From: Roseobacter sp. MH60115
GTDB lineage: Bacteria > Pseudomonadota > Alphaproteobacteria > Rhodobacterales > Rhodobacteraceae
Direction of reading: 5' to 3'
Length of the DNA: 64,000 bases
Assembly (NCBI RefSeq): GCF_015644665.1
Contig: NZ_JADOBQ010000001.1
Span: 372,001-436,000 of the forward strand
Made by a program: the position numbers and the translations under genes
Notes under the pieces: generated by a model
What the model was told of the DNA's origin: nothing
Seen by the model: the letters and a program-made list of their open reading frames with translations, nothing else
The model's database searches: none
In this document: in pieces, positions 1 through 8,048 of the stretch
How the letters are laid out: each line of letters opens with the position of its first letter
Position numbering within the stretch: position 1 is the stretch's first letter

Positions 1-99
1 CGCAATCATGATCAGACCGATGGTGCCGAGGATGATGATCGGACCCAGCGGCCCCAGCATATCGACCACCATGGCGTTGAAAGAGCTTAAGAATTCCAT
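1..99 (-). CDS. tadC: TadC, type II/IV pilus assembly membrane protein (N-terminal fragment)
   Basis: Only the first 33 codons lie in the window; the gene continues beyond position 1. The start codon at 99 follows an AAGGA-type ribosome site and lies 12 bases after the tadB stop, so the two are co-transcribed. The visible residues (MEFLSSFNAMVVDMLGPLG, then a hydrophobic stretch) fit the first membrane helix of TadC, the second T2SF-type inner-membrane platform protein of tad pilus systems. The call rests mainly on position after tadB; the fragment is too short to prove it. Confidence 0.7.
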   Translation of the reverse strand, partial: MEFLSSFNAMVVDMLGPLGPIIILGTIGLIMIA

Positions 100-111
100 C
101 GGGTCAGTTCC

Positions 112-1074
112 TTACACCTTGATGTCGGTCAGAATGCGCATCACCAGCAGGTTCAGCCCGAGCAGAATGCCGACGGTGAAACAGGCGGGGATGAACAATG
201 CGTGGTCGCGGACCTCATCGTAGTAATTGGGGTCGGAGACGTTGATGACGATCAGTGCCACGATCGGGAAGGCGGAGAGGAATTTACCCGACCACTTCGC
301 CTCTGCCGTGATGGCCTTGACACGGCGGAAGAGCCGGAAGCGGGCGCGGATCACCTTGGCCAGACCGGCCAGGATTTCGGCGAGGTTCCCGCCGGAGGTC
401 TGCTGGATCGTCACGGCCACGGCAAGGAAGCGCAGATCCTGCATGTCCAGTCGTTCTGCCATCTCCTTGAGCGCGTCGCCCACGTCACGGCCATAGGCAG
501 ATTCGTCCGCGATCATGCCGAATTCAGAGGCCAGCGGGTCCTGAACCTCCTTGGCCACGATCTGGATGGCAGAGGAAAACGGGTGGCCGACACGCAAGGA
601 CCGCACCATCAGCTCCACCGCATCAGGCAATTGCTCTTCGATCATCGCCAGGCGTTTGTTCGCCTTGGAGGAGACCCAGAAATAAACCGCCCCGACGCCG
701 ATGCCGACAGACAGCAGCGCGCGCACGCCGACTTCGGTCTCGGTGCCCACGGTCAGGCCCATGAAAGCGACACCGGCAAGCAGCACCATGATCATGATCA
801 GCTGACGCGGGGTGAAAGCAATGGCGGCTTTCTGCGCCTTTTCCCCAAGCAGGGAATAGAGCGGGATGCTCCGGCTTTTCATGTGCTGCTGCATTTCCTT
901 GCGCAGCTTTTCGAGCACCTCTTCGCGGCCATTGCCCTTGTCGAGCATTTCGAGCCGGCGGTTCACGCGGCTGTTCAGGCTGATCGATTTGCCGAAGGTG
1001 ACCAGATACAGGCCTTCGACCAGCACCAGCACGCCGATGAAGATCAGGCCGTAGATGATTGGTTCTGCACTCAT
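112..1074 (-). CDS. tadB: TadB, tad pilus inner-membrane platform protein
   Basis: A 320-residue protein of the GspF/T2SF family, which forms the inner-membrane platform on which the TadA ATPase acts to extrude Flp pilin. An N-terminal helix, a central pair of helices and C-terminal helices flank the cytoplasmic T2SF region, with a conserved-looking stretch around QQTSGGNLAEIL. I chose the ATG at 1074 (MSAEPIIYG) over an upstream in-frame start that would overlap tadA. It lies 11 bases after the tadA stop and just before tadC, inside a leftward tad operon. Confidence 0.9.
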   Translation of the reverse strand: MSAEPIIYGLIFIGVLVLVEGLYLVTFGKSISLNSRVNRRLEMLDKGNGREEVLEKLRKEMQQHMKSRSIPLYSLLGEKAQKAAIAFTPRQLIMIMVLLAGVAFMGLTVGTETEVGVRALLSVGIGVGAVYFWVSSKANKRLAMIEEQLPDAVELMVRSLRVGHPFSSAIQIVAKEVQDPLASEFGMIADESAYGRDVGDALKEMAERLDMQDLRFLAVAVTIQQTSGGNLAEILAGLAKVIRARFRLFRRVKAITAEAKWSGKFLSAFPIVALIVINVSDPNYYDEVRDHALFIPACFTVGILLGLNLLVMRILTDIKV

Positions 1075-1085
1075 TGTCCTGATCC

Positions 1086-2528
1086 TTATTGGGCCGCGAT
1101 GGGTTCGTAGATGGACGGGGGCAGGTCGTAGCCCCACATGCGGAACCGCTCTGCATAGGCGGACCGGACACCGGTGGCGGTGAAATGACCGATGATCTTG
1201 TTCTCCGGTGTCAAGCCGACGCGCTGGTAGCGGAAGATTTCCTGCATGGAGATGACCTCGCCTTCCATCCCGGTGATTTCGGTGATCGATGTCATCCGGC
1301 GGGACCCGTCCTGCAGACGGGACGCCTGCACGATCAGGTTCACCGCCGAGGAGATTTGCGAGCGCACGGCTTTCAGGGGCATTTCAATGCCCGCCATGGC
1401 GATCATGTTCTCCAGACGGCTGATGCCGTCACGGGCGGAGTTGGCGTGGATCGTCGTCATCGAACCGTCGTGGCCTGTGTTCATGGCCTGCAGCATGTCG
1501 ATGACTTCCTCGCCCCTTGTCTCGCCGACGATGATGCGGTCGGGGCGCATCCGCAGGGCGTTTTTTAGACAGTCGCGGGGGGAGACCTCGCCTTTGCCTT
1601 CGACGTTCGGCGGGCGGCTTTCCATGCGGCCCACGTGGGTCTGTTGCAGTTGCAGTTCCGCGGTATCCTCGATGGTCAGGATGCGTTCGGCGTTGTCGAT
1701 GAAGGAAGACAGCGCGTTGAGCGTCGTGGTTTTCCCCGACCCGGTACCGCCGGAGACAATCACGTTGAGGCGCGTGGCCACGGCCGCTTGCAGATATGCG
1801 GCCATCTCTTCGGTGAAGGCGCCGAATTCCACCAGATCATCGATGCCCAACTTGTCCTTTTTGAACTTCCGGATGGACACGAGGCTGCCGTCCACGGCCA
1901 CCGGCGGCACCATCGCGTTGAAGCGCGAGCCATCCTTGAGACGCGCGTCCACATAAGGGTTAGATTCGTCAACACGGCGCCCCACGGCAGAGACGATCTT
2001 GTCAATGATCCGCAGCAGATGGCGTTCATCCTTAAAGGTGATGTCCGTCAATTCCAGCTTGCCGGAGCGTTCCACGAAAATCTGCTGCGGCCCGTTCACG
2101 AGGATATCGTTCACGGTTTCATCTTTCAGCAGGGTTTCGAGCGGACCCAGCCCCGTGACCTCGTCATAAAGCTCCGATGTCAGGTTCTGACGATCCTCGC
2201 GGTTCAGAACGATGCTGCGTTCTTCCAGAAACTCGCTGGAGATCGCGCTGATTTCCTGACGTAGATCCTGTTCGGTCGCATGTTCCAGGGCCGACAGGTT
2301 GAGATTGTCGAGCAGCACGCGGTGCAGGTCGAGCTTGATTTCCCCCATGCGTTCCTTGCGCTTGCGCTCCTTATCCATCGGCGTGACCTGTGCGGGAGCT
2401 GTTGGTGCGGCCTTGCGGATCACGGCAGTGGCGGCCGCGGGCGTGGTCGCTGCGATGTCGGCAACGGGCGCCTCGTCCTTGGCGTCAGCAGGCGGGGTCG
2501 CTGATGTTTTTTTGTACTTCGAGAACAT
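1086..2528 (-). CDS. cpaF: TadA/CpaF, tad pilus secretion ATPase
   Basis: A 480-residue type II/IV secretion ATPase that powers Flp pilus assembly at the inner membrane. The first 90 or so residues are low-complexity and charged. After them comes the family N-terminal domain (LYDEVTGLGPLETLL, DILVNGP) and then the RecA-like core with Walker A GGTGSGKTT, an aspartate-box region (ILTIEDTAELQL), Walker B (RIIVGETRGEE) and a histidine box (TGHDGSMTTIHAN). All catalytic motifs are intact. It sits between cpaE and tadB with short gaps, as in other alphaproteobacterial tad loci. Confidence 0.96.
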   Translation of the reverse strand: MFSKYKKTSATPPADAKDEAPVADIAATTPAAATAVIRKAAPTAPAQVTPMDKERKRKERMGEIKLDLHRVLLDNLNLSALEHATEQDLRQEISAISSEFLEERSIVLNREDRQNLTSELYDEVTGLGPLETLLKDETVNDILVNGPQQIFVERSGKLELTDITFKDERHLLRIIDKIVSAVGRRVDESNPYVDARLKDGSRFNAMVPPVAVDGSLVSIRKFKKDKLGIDDLVEFGAFTEEMAAYLQAAVATRLNVIVSGGTGSGKTTTLNALSSFIDNAERILTIEDTAELQLQQTHVGRMESRPPNVEGKGEVSPRDCLKNALRMRPDRIIVGETRGEEVIDMLQAMNTGHDGSMTTIHANSARDGISRLENMIAMAGIEMPLKAVRSQISSAVNLIVQASRLQDGSRRMTSITEITGMEGEVISMQEIFRYQRVGLTPENKIIGHFTATGVRSAYAERFRMWGYDLPPSIYEPIAAQ

Positions 2529-2547
2529 GCATTATTCCTTTGGCGGA

Positions 2548-3777
2548 TCAGGCCGCTTTGACATCTTTGGTGTTCAACTCGTGAATCGAGGCCGCCAGCT
2601 TTGCGATTTCGCGCCGCAGCGGGTTCTTGGGCGCGGATTGCGCAAGCGGCAGGCCGTGGTCTGCACCCTGCGTGATGGGCTTGCCGCCGTCGGGCATCTG
2701 CACGTCGATCGAGATGCCGAGACTTTCAGCCATCCGTTTCACGCGGGCCTTGCCGCTGAGATCGGTGAACTTCGGGGCGCGGTTCATGACATACCGCAGT
2801 TTCTCGACGGGCAGTTCCTCCGCCTGCAACGCGCGCTTGAACCGCAGGGTGTTCTGGGCGCAGCGCATGTCCAGTTCGACCGTGGCGAAATACACATGCG
2901 CGGCTGTCAGGATCGCTTCGGACCAGCTGACGAGGGTCGAAGGCATATCGATGATCACATAGTCAAAGTGCCGACGTGCCATATCCAGTACGCGGTTCAC
3001 GTCTTCGGCTGTGATGATGTCCAGCGGCAGCATTTCCATGGGCGCCGTCAGAACCTGCATCTTGTCCTGAAAAGTCAGCAGAGACTGGCCGAAAATCTCG
3101 TCATCCATGCCTTCGGTGTCGGACAGCATGTCGTAGACAACTTCGCGCCGCGGCAGGTCGAGGAAGGTCGCAACGGCGCCATATTGCAGATCGAGATCCA
3201 GCATGCAGACACTTGGTCCGTTTGCCTTTTCGGCGGTTGCCAGTTCCCATGCCAGGTTGACGCCCAGCGTGGTGGCGCCGGTCCCACCTGCGAGCCCGTG
3301 CACGACGATCACGGCGCCTTCTTTCTGGTTAGAGGATTGCAGGCTCGGTGCTGCGGCGGCGGGCAATGCCTGTTCCTGCAAGCGTACCCGCTCGATGGCT
3401 TCGCCCAATTCGTTCTCGGGAAGCGGGTAGGGGACAAATTCGTCCGCGCCCTGGCGCAATAACGCGTGCAGCGAGGCTGGCGTGACATCTTCGGCGATCA
3501 GAATGACTTTGATGCCGCCTGCCTTGGCCTGGGTGATGATCTCGCCCATGAGCGGCAGGTTTTCCTCGTCCGTCTCATCGATGGCCAACGCGATAAATTC
3601 AAGCGCCTGTGCCTCCGGCTGTCCGAAAAACGCGAGGGCTTCGGCAAAACCCAGATCTCCCCAACTCTCACCGAGGGCCAGCTCCATATCTTCGATCAGC
3701 AGATCGAAGTTCTGCACATCGCGACTGACTGTGCAGGCCACGATGAGTGACGTATCTGGTTGCGGCATCGTGCTCAT
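2548..3777 (-). CDS. cpaE: CpaE/TadZ, pilus-localising ParA-like protein
   Basis: A 409-residue protein that in tad systems places the pilus machine at its cell site. Residues 1-125 look like a degenerate receiver domain, with a Lys/Asp-bearing core but no clear phosphorylation site. From about 153 there is a ParA/MinD-type ATPase fold. Its P-loop reads GLAGGTGATT (161-170), so both the signature lysine and the usual P-loop lysine are absent, as is known for several TadZ proteins. It may therefore bind nucleotide weakly or not at all. Its start codon is immediately preceded by a hairpin that contains the ribosome site. Confidence 0.92.
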   Translation of the reverse strand: MSTMPQPDTSLIVACTVSRDVQNFDLLIEDMELALGESWGDLGFAEALAFFGQPEAQALEFIALAIDETDEENLPLMGEIITQAKAGGIKVILIAEDVTPASLHALLRQGADEFVPYPLPENELGEAIERVRLQEQALPAAAAPSLQSSNQKEGAVIVVHGLAGGTGATTLGVNLAWELATAEKANGPSVCMLDLDLQYGAVATFLDLPRREVVYDMLSDTEGMDDEIFGQSLLTFQDKMQVLTAPMEMLPLDIITAEDVNRVLDMARRHFDYVIIDMPSTLVSWSEAILTAAHVYFATVELDMRCAQNTLRFKRALQAEELPVEKLRYVMNRAPKFTDLSGKARVKRMAESLGISIDVQMPDGGKPITQGADHGLPLAQSAPKNPLRREIAKLAASIHELNTKDVKAA

Positions 3778-3811
3778 TGCCTCGACTTCCTCTTTTTTCG
3801 AGGGCGAGGCA
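3778..3811 (-). promoter_or_regulatory. Hairpin enclosing the cpaE ribosome-binding site
   Basis: On the minus strand, TGCCTCG (3811-3805) pairs with CGAGGCA (3784-3778), which abuts the cpaE ATG. Inside it, CCTC pairs with GAGG across an A-rich loop, and that GAGG belongs to the only good Shine-Dalgarno sequence (GAGGAAG). The structure is read directly. That it limits cpaE translation is inference. Confidence 0.5.
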
Positions 3812-4018
3812 GAAAACTGCTGGAGTCTTGCTTTTTTGTGTCACCCCAACGTCCCCTGCGACCGCCCATGCCTGGCTCTGTGGCCGGACATACGTGTCCC
3901 ATTGGAGGATAAGTCGCAGTGAACTTGGGCGAGATTAGGGCTTAATCCGCCCAATTGTTGGGTATCTCGACACAATAGCCGAGTTTGAGAGCGGATTTGC
4001 CAGAAGCGTGCCGGGGTC

Positions 4019-4408
4019 TTATTCGGCTGTTGCCGTTTCCACCGTGATGGCCTGACCCGCGCTGCCGACATAGTCGCGGTAGATCACCCGCGCATAGTTG
4101 CCATCCAGACGACCGGTGCAATGCACACGGTAGACCGGATTTGCCGGAGAGCTTGCAGGATCAAGAACAACCACCGGATCTCGGGGCGAGACACCGATCT
4201 TGCCGGTCTTATAGGCGCTGCCGTTCGGGTTGCAGACCTGGGCCACCATGTTCTGCATCGTGGCGTTACCGAACTCGCCGCTGTCCAGCTGGGCACCGGC
4301 CTCGCTGAACCAGACGCTGCCGCTGTTTTGTTCGCCGCAGGCCGCAAGTGTCGCAAGGCCGGCGAGCAGAAGCGCCGCACGTGTTTTCCGATGTGTCATG
4401 CGTTTCAT
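4019..4408 (-). CDS. Tad-cluster outer-membrane lipoprotein, CpaD-like position
   Basis: A 129-residue secreted lipoprotein: a charged N-terminus, a hydrophobic stretch and a lipobox (LATLAAC, cysteine 25). The mature part has no domain I recognise. It holds two further cysteines, in AQVCNPNG and VHCTG, that could form a disulfide. It lies between cpaC (secretin) and cpaE, the slot where other tad loci carry a CpaD/TadD-type lipoprotein, but it is shorter than CpaD (about 200 residues). A role as a secretin pilotin is inferred from position only. The start at 4408 lies 4 bases after the cpaC stop, so the genes are probably translationally coupled. Confidence 0.75.
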   Translation of the reverse strand: MKRMTHRKTRAALLLAGLATLAACGEQNSGSVWFSEAGAQLDSGEFGNATMQNMVAQVCNPNGSAYKTGKIGVSPRDPVVVLDPASSPANPVYRVHCTGRLDGNYARVIYRDYVGSAGQAITVETATAE

Positions 4409-4412
4409 CCCC

Positions 4413-5840
4413 TCACTCCATCACGTAGCCGTAGGACCCGCTGAAATCTTGCTTGGCGACTTCACCGGCGGCACCCCGACGGGGCGCATTGGCGTTTCTC
4501 GTGGTGCGACCAAAGAGGAACAGATCCTGTTCGGTCGGCGGCTTGATCCGGTCGGTGGGCAGGGCCAGCGCTTCGCCGCGGGTCGGCGTGACCAGGTGCG
4601 CGGTGATGATGATGACCAACTCGGTCTGGCTGCGTTGGTAGTCGGCGCTGCGAAAGAGCGCGCCCAGCACCGGCACATCGCCGATCCAGGGCAGCTGGCT
4701 GGCCTGATCGGTGAAGTCATCCTGCAAAAGCCCGGCGATGGCAAAGCTTTCGCCATCGCGCATCTCGACCGTGGTTGAGGTCTCGCGCCGCGAGAAGGCA
4801 TCCAGGAAGAACCCGTCGCCCAGGCTGACCCCGTTTGACGGATCGATTGCAGAGACCGCCGCGGAGAGCTGCAGATTGATGATGTCTTCATCGACCACAC
4901 GGGGGACGAAGTTCAACTCGACCCCAAAGGGTTTGAATTCGACGCTGATCGTGTCTTCGTCCTGCGCGATAGGCACCGGATATTCGCCACCGGCGAGAAA
5001 ATTCGCCTCCTGTCCCGAGAGCGCTACGAGGTTCGGCTCAGCCAGGGTGCGCACGGCTCCCTTGCTTTCGAGGGCTTCAAGCAACAGGCCGATCTGGACG
5101 GATCCCAGACCGAAACTCACCGCTGCAGAGCCCGCGTTTTCGGTGGCAGCGGGAAACGTCGGCCCGCCCAGCAGGGTGTTTGCGAACCCGGCAGCGGCGG
5201 CATTACCGGTTCCGATTGCGGCCTCGGTGCCCCCGACAACCAAGGAGCTGCTAAGTGTTTTTGACACACTGCGGTTCATCTCGGCAAAGCGGACTTTCAG
5301 CATCACCTGCTGGATGCCGCCGACACTCATCAGGTTTGACACCCGGTCCGGGGCATATCGTTGCGCGAGGTCGAGGGCCTTTTGCAGCTTTTGCGAACTC
5401 GACACCGTCCCGGACAAGACAATGCCGTCATTTGCGGTGCGCACTTCGACACGTTCACCGGGCAGGATCTGGCCCAGCCGTTCCTTGAATTCGGTGACAT
5501 CCGGTGCGACGCGGACCTCGACATTGGTGATGAGCTGACCGGCTGCGTCCAGCAGCGTCAGCGTTGTCATGCCGGGCGTTTTGCCAAGCACATAGATACT
5601 GCGATCCGACAGGGAGGAGATATCCGCAATACCGGGATTGGCGATGCTGAGCTCGGCAAAGGGAATTTCGCTTTCCACGACCACGGCGCGGTTCATCGGC
5701 ACGGCGAGTGTCTTGTTTGTGCCCTTGGTGACCACACGCAATGTGTCGGCCTGTGCTGCGACCGGTGCCGTCAGCGCAAGCGAAGACACGCTCAGTGTCA
5801 GCCCCAAAAGGGCCGCTCTCAACATTCCGTCAATTTTCAT
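4413..5840 (-). CDS. cpaC: CpaC/RcpA, tad pilus outer-membrane secretin
   Basis: A 475-residue secretin that forms the outer-membrane channel for Flp pili. A signal peptide (hydrophobic residues 8-28, ending APVAAQA) is followed by the pilus/secretin N-terminal domain (VESEIPFAELSIANPGIAD) and a BON-like segment with NDGIVLSGTV. The C-terminal secretin domain includes the LLEALESKGAVRTLAEPNLVA signature region and the terminal ETELVIIITAHLV-like strand (here QTELVIIITAHLV). Length is typical. It is separated from cpaB by about 190 bases that include a terminator, so it may have its own promoter. Confidence 0.95.
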   Translation of the reverse strand: MKIDGMLRAALLGLTLSVSSLALTAPVAAQADTLRVVTKGTNKTLAVPMNRAVVVESEIPFAELSIANPGIADISSLSDRSIYVLGKTPGMTTLTLLDAAGQLITNVEVRVAPDVTEFKERLGQILPGERVEVRTANDGIVLSGTVSSSQKLQKALDLAQRYAPDRVSNLMSVGGIQQVMLKVRFAEMNRSVSKTLSSSLVVGGTEAAIGTGNAAAAGFANTLLGGPTFPAATENAGSAAVSFGLGSVQIGLLLEALESKGAVRTLAEPNLVALSGQEANFLAGGEYPVPIAQDEDTISVEFKPFGVELNFVPRVVDEDIINLQLSAAVSAIDPSNGVSLGDGFFLDAFSRRETSTTVEMRDGESFAIAGLLQDDFTDQASQLPWIGDVPVLGALFRSADYQRSQTELVIIITAHLVTPTRGEALALPTDRIKPPTEQDLFLFGRTTRNANAPRRGAAGEVAKQDFSGSYGYVME

Positions 5841-5987
5841 GTGACCTGCCCTTTATGATCACGCCTCGAAGCCGGGTCTTGATGCCCGGATGGGTCACAC
5901 TCTGCGTTGGTTTTGATTTTTTTGCAAGAATCAACGGGTTCTGCACCTGCCTTTATGTGGATAAATGGCAACAGCGCAAAAACGAAA

Positions 5988-6011
5988 GGCGCCGCAGAAC
6001 TCTGCGACGCC
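5988..6011 (-). terminator. Rho-independent terminator after cpaB
   Basis: An inverted repeat with an 11-base arm and one internal mismatch (5988-5998 with 6001-6011). On the minus strand it is followed by a T-rich tract (TTTCGTTTTT). It lies 22 bases beyond the cpaB stop and would split pilin/cpaB transcription from cpaC onwards. Confidence 0.65.
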
Positions 6012-6033
6012 GGGATAGTGTGTTGGTTTTACT

Positions 6034-6882
6034 TTAGTTTGTGCAGGGGATCGGGATCGCCACAACCTCGGCGCCGCGGCGCGTTCGGATACTGCATTCC
6101 CGCTTCTGTTCGACCTTGGGAGCAGGGGCTGCTTCTTTCAAACCCAATAGCGATACCTGATCGACCTCGATTTCGGAAAGCTCGGTATCATCGCCAACGC
6201 CCACAAGGGACAGCGACAGGGTGCCGGTGGATTGCGCCTGGGCAAGGGCCGCCACCTGTTCGGGGCGCACGGCCACGGTCACCGTCCGTGCGATGCGGGT
6301 GCCATTTGTGGTCTTGTCGTCCTGGTCGACCGCGATCAGCTGGACAGAGGTATCAATCAACTTGGTGACGTCTTCGCTGCCGCCGCCGAATTCCACGCGG
6401 CCGGTCCAATAGACATCAACCCGGTCGCCCGGGCGCAGAAAACCCGACACGCCGCTGGCCACGTCAACCCGGATGGCAAAGGCGCGCATGCCTCTTTCCA
6501 GCCGGGTGGTCAGGCCGATGTCTTCGCCCGGTTCGGTGACTTTCACGGCCAGCACGGCCTCGTCTTTCTCCATCGCGCGCACGATCAAACGTGGCTCTTC
6601 TTCATTTGTGGGGAAAAGCGCTTCGATATCGCTGAACGTACCTTCCGGGATCGCTGACTGGGGCCAGGCCACGGGGCGCACGTCCTCTTGGGTCAGTCTT
6701 TCACCGTATCCCAACTGCCGCGTCGCAACATAAACGGTCTGGGTCGGCACAACCTGCGCCTGGTTCAGCCGGGCATTTGCCAATTCGGCCTGATACGCCC
6801 CGATGTAGTTCTTGGCCATGTACACAGCGCCGCCAGCAAGCGCGAGCCCGGCCAGAAGCACCAATCCGAATATCATTCGCAT
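6034..6882 (-). CDS. cpaB: CpaB/RcpC, tad pilus assembly periplasmic protein
   Basis: A 282-residue protein with an N-terminal membrane anchor or signal (residues 4-20) and then a SAF domain (VYVATRQLGYGERLTQEDVR, residues about 50-70). A beta-rich RcpC domain follows, with GDRVDVYWTG and VAVRPEQVAALAQA. CpaB proteins stabilise or gate the secretin; the SAF domain is thought to bind peptidoglycan. It is the first non-pilin gene of the leftward cluster, with a 265-base leader before the nearest pilin gene. Two cysteines near the C-terminus (RECSIR, PIPCTN) may pair. Confidence 0.93.
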   Translation of the reverse strand: MRMIFGLVLLAGLALAGGAVYMAKNYIGAYQAELANARLNQAQVVPTQTVYVATRQLGYGERLTQEDVRPVAWPQSAIPEGTFSDIEALFPTNEEEPRLIVRAMEKDEAVLAVKVTEPGEDIGLTTRLERGMRAFAIRVDVASGVSGFLRPGDRVDVYWTGRVEFGGGSEDVTKLIDTSVQLIAVDQDDKTTNGTRIARTVTVAVRPEQVAALAQAQSTGTLSLSLVGVGDDTELSEIEVDQVSLLGLKEAAPAPKVEQKRECSIRTRRGAEVVAIPIPCTN

Positions 6883-7095
6883 AGTCTTACCTCGTTTTTC
6901 GCATGGCCCGTGAACAAACAGGTCATTTTGCCAAGGGTTTGCCTGCGCATTGTGGCAATTTAGGGATTAACGCGTGTCAGACGCGCGGCTTTCTACCGGA
7001 TATCGCAACAATCGTATCTATCGCTTGCGTCTTTGCAGCGCGGCAAAAAGCCAATCGGCGCAAGCTCGGAGACCCACGAACCCAGTTCGAAAAAA

Positions 7096-7124
7096 GAACC
7101 GCCCCTTTTGGCAAGAGGCGGTTC
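7096..7124 (-). terminator. Terminator behind the downstream Flp pilin gene
   Basis: Perfect 8-bp stem: GAACCGCC at 7096-7103 pairs with GGCGGTTC at 7117-7124. On the minus strand it is followed by six T residues (7090-7095 read in reverse). It lies 23 bases after the stop of the pilin gene at 7148. Confidence 0.8.
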
Positions 7125-7147
7125 CGATCAATCTAATCAGTATGATG

Positions 7148-7348
7148 CTATGGTGAAGAGGTGCCAATTTGGCCAACAACTTGCGTTCCGAGGAAGCTCT
7201 TGGTCTCGGCTGTGACGCCAGACGAACCAGCGCGGAGTTCAAGTACAAGAGCGACCGCAAGTCCAACCACCGCAGCAGTCAAGACCACCCAGTCTACAGT
7301 TACAGCCCCGGCCTCATCCGTTTTGAATTTTCTAAAAGCGCACAACAT
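7148..7348 (-). CDS. Flp-family type IVb pilin (copy 2)
   Basis: A 66-residue Flp prepilin: a short basic leader, then DEAGAVTVDWVVLTAAVVGLA, with presumed cleavage after the glycine and one hydrophobic helix. Canonical Flp pilins have Glu-Tyr at positions 5-6 after cleavage; here they are Asp-Trp. The tail keeps the TKSFLGTQVVGQI pattern shared with the neighbouring pilin. The ribosome site in front of 7348 is weak, unlike that of copy 1, which suggests lower expression. It is flanked by its own terminator, so it behaves as a separate unit or a read-through product. Confidence 0.9.
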   Translation of the reverse strand: MLCAFRKFKTDEAGAVTVDWVVLTAAVVGLAVALVLELRAGSSGVTAETKSFLGTQVVGQIGTSSP

Positions 7349-7395
7349 AAGTTAAGCTTTCGATTGAGGAACCTTGTGTGGGTCCGGGTAAAAAG

Positions 7396-7427
7396 AGGGC
7401 CGCGTTCAAGTGAATGAATGCGGCCCT
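7396..7427 (-). terminator. Terminator behind the upstream Flp pilin gene
   Basis: An 8-bp stem (AGGGCCGC 7396-7403 with GCGGCCCT 7420-7427). It is followed on the minus strand by a CTTTTTA run and on the plus strand by TTTTGTTT, so it could work in both directions. It lies 39 bases past the stop of the pilin gene at 7466. Together with the hairpin at 7096, it makes each pilin a separately terminated unit. Confidence 0.75.
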
Positions 7428-7465
7428 TTTGTTTGAGTTACGCTACAAGGGCGCCCGAACATCTG

Positions 7466-7696
7466 TTACGGGGTTGTAGGCGTTGTCGGTGCTGCAGGTG
7501 CTGCAGGTGCGCCGATGCTACCCACGGACTGGGTGCCCAGGAACGAAGATGTCGCAGCTGTCAGGTCGGTCGCGCCGGTCTGAATGGAGCTGTATGCGGC
7601 AATCGCCAGGCCGACAACAGCAGCTGTCAGCACGACCCAGTCAACCGTCACGGCACCGTCTTCGTCTTTGCGGAAGTTCTTGATAAACTTAATCAT
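7466..7696 (-). CDS. Flp-family type IVb pilin (copy 1, probably the major pilin)
   Basis: A 76-residue prepilin starting MIKFIKNFRKDEDG, then AVTVDWVVLTAAVVGLAIA. The start at 7696 is preceded by a strong GGAGGGAC ribosome site; an upstream in-frame ATG (7729) has none. The processing motif again has Asp-Trp in place of Glu-Tyr. The C-terminus is a proline/alanine/threonine tail absent from copy 2. It is the first gene of the tad cluster and has an AT-rich leader of about 350 bases shared with the divergent transglycosylase gene, where the promoter must lie. Confidence 0.92.
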   Translation of the reverse strand: MIKFIKNFRKDEDGAVTVDWVVLTAAVVGLAIAAYSSIQTGATDLTAATSSFLGTQSVGSIGAPAAPAAPTTPTTP

Positions 7697-8048
7697 GGTA
7701 TGTCCCTCCAAAGGATCAATTACATTCACTTAGTAACCTTGCCGTCCTCAGGAACCGTCTCTCTCGCTTGGCCCGTCCGACTTGGTATGCACCTATATAG
7801 CCAAGGGATTGGGGCATGATTTTGGCGGCAAATGTGACTTTTGAGGATTCTAAGCAAATAATTGTAGGAAAAAACGTAACCCAATGAATCCGAAGAGATT
7901 TTTTTGCTTTTGAAGTTTATAATTCGTTAAAGTGAAGCCCGAATGTGGCAAAACCGCCGCGTTCGCGGGGCGGATTCACTGGTGTGACGCAGGTTTCTCT
8001 GCGATGCTGTGGGAAAAACAAGGCAAAAGCAGAGTGTGAGCAGTCGAT

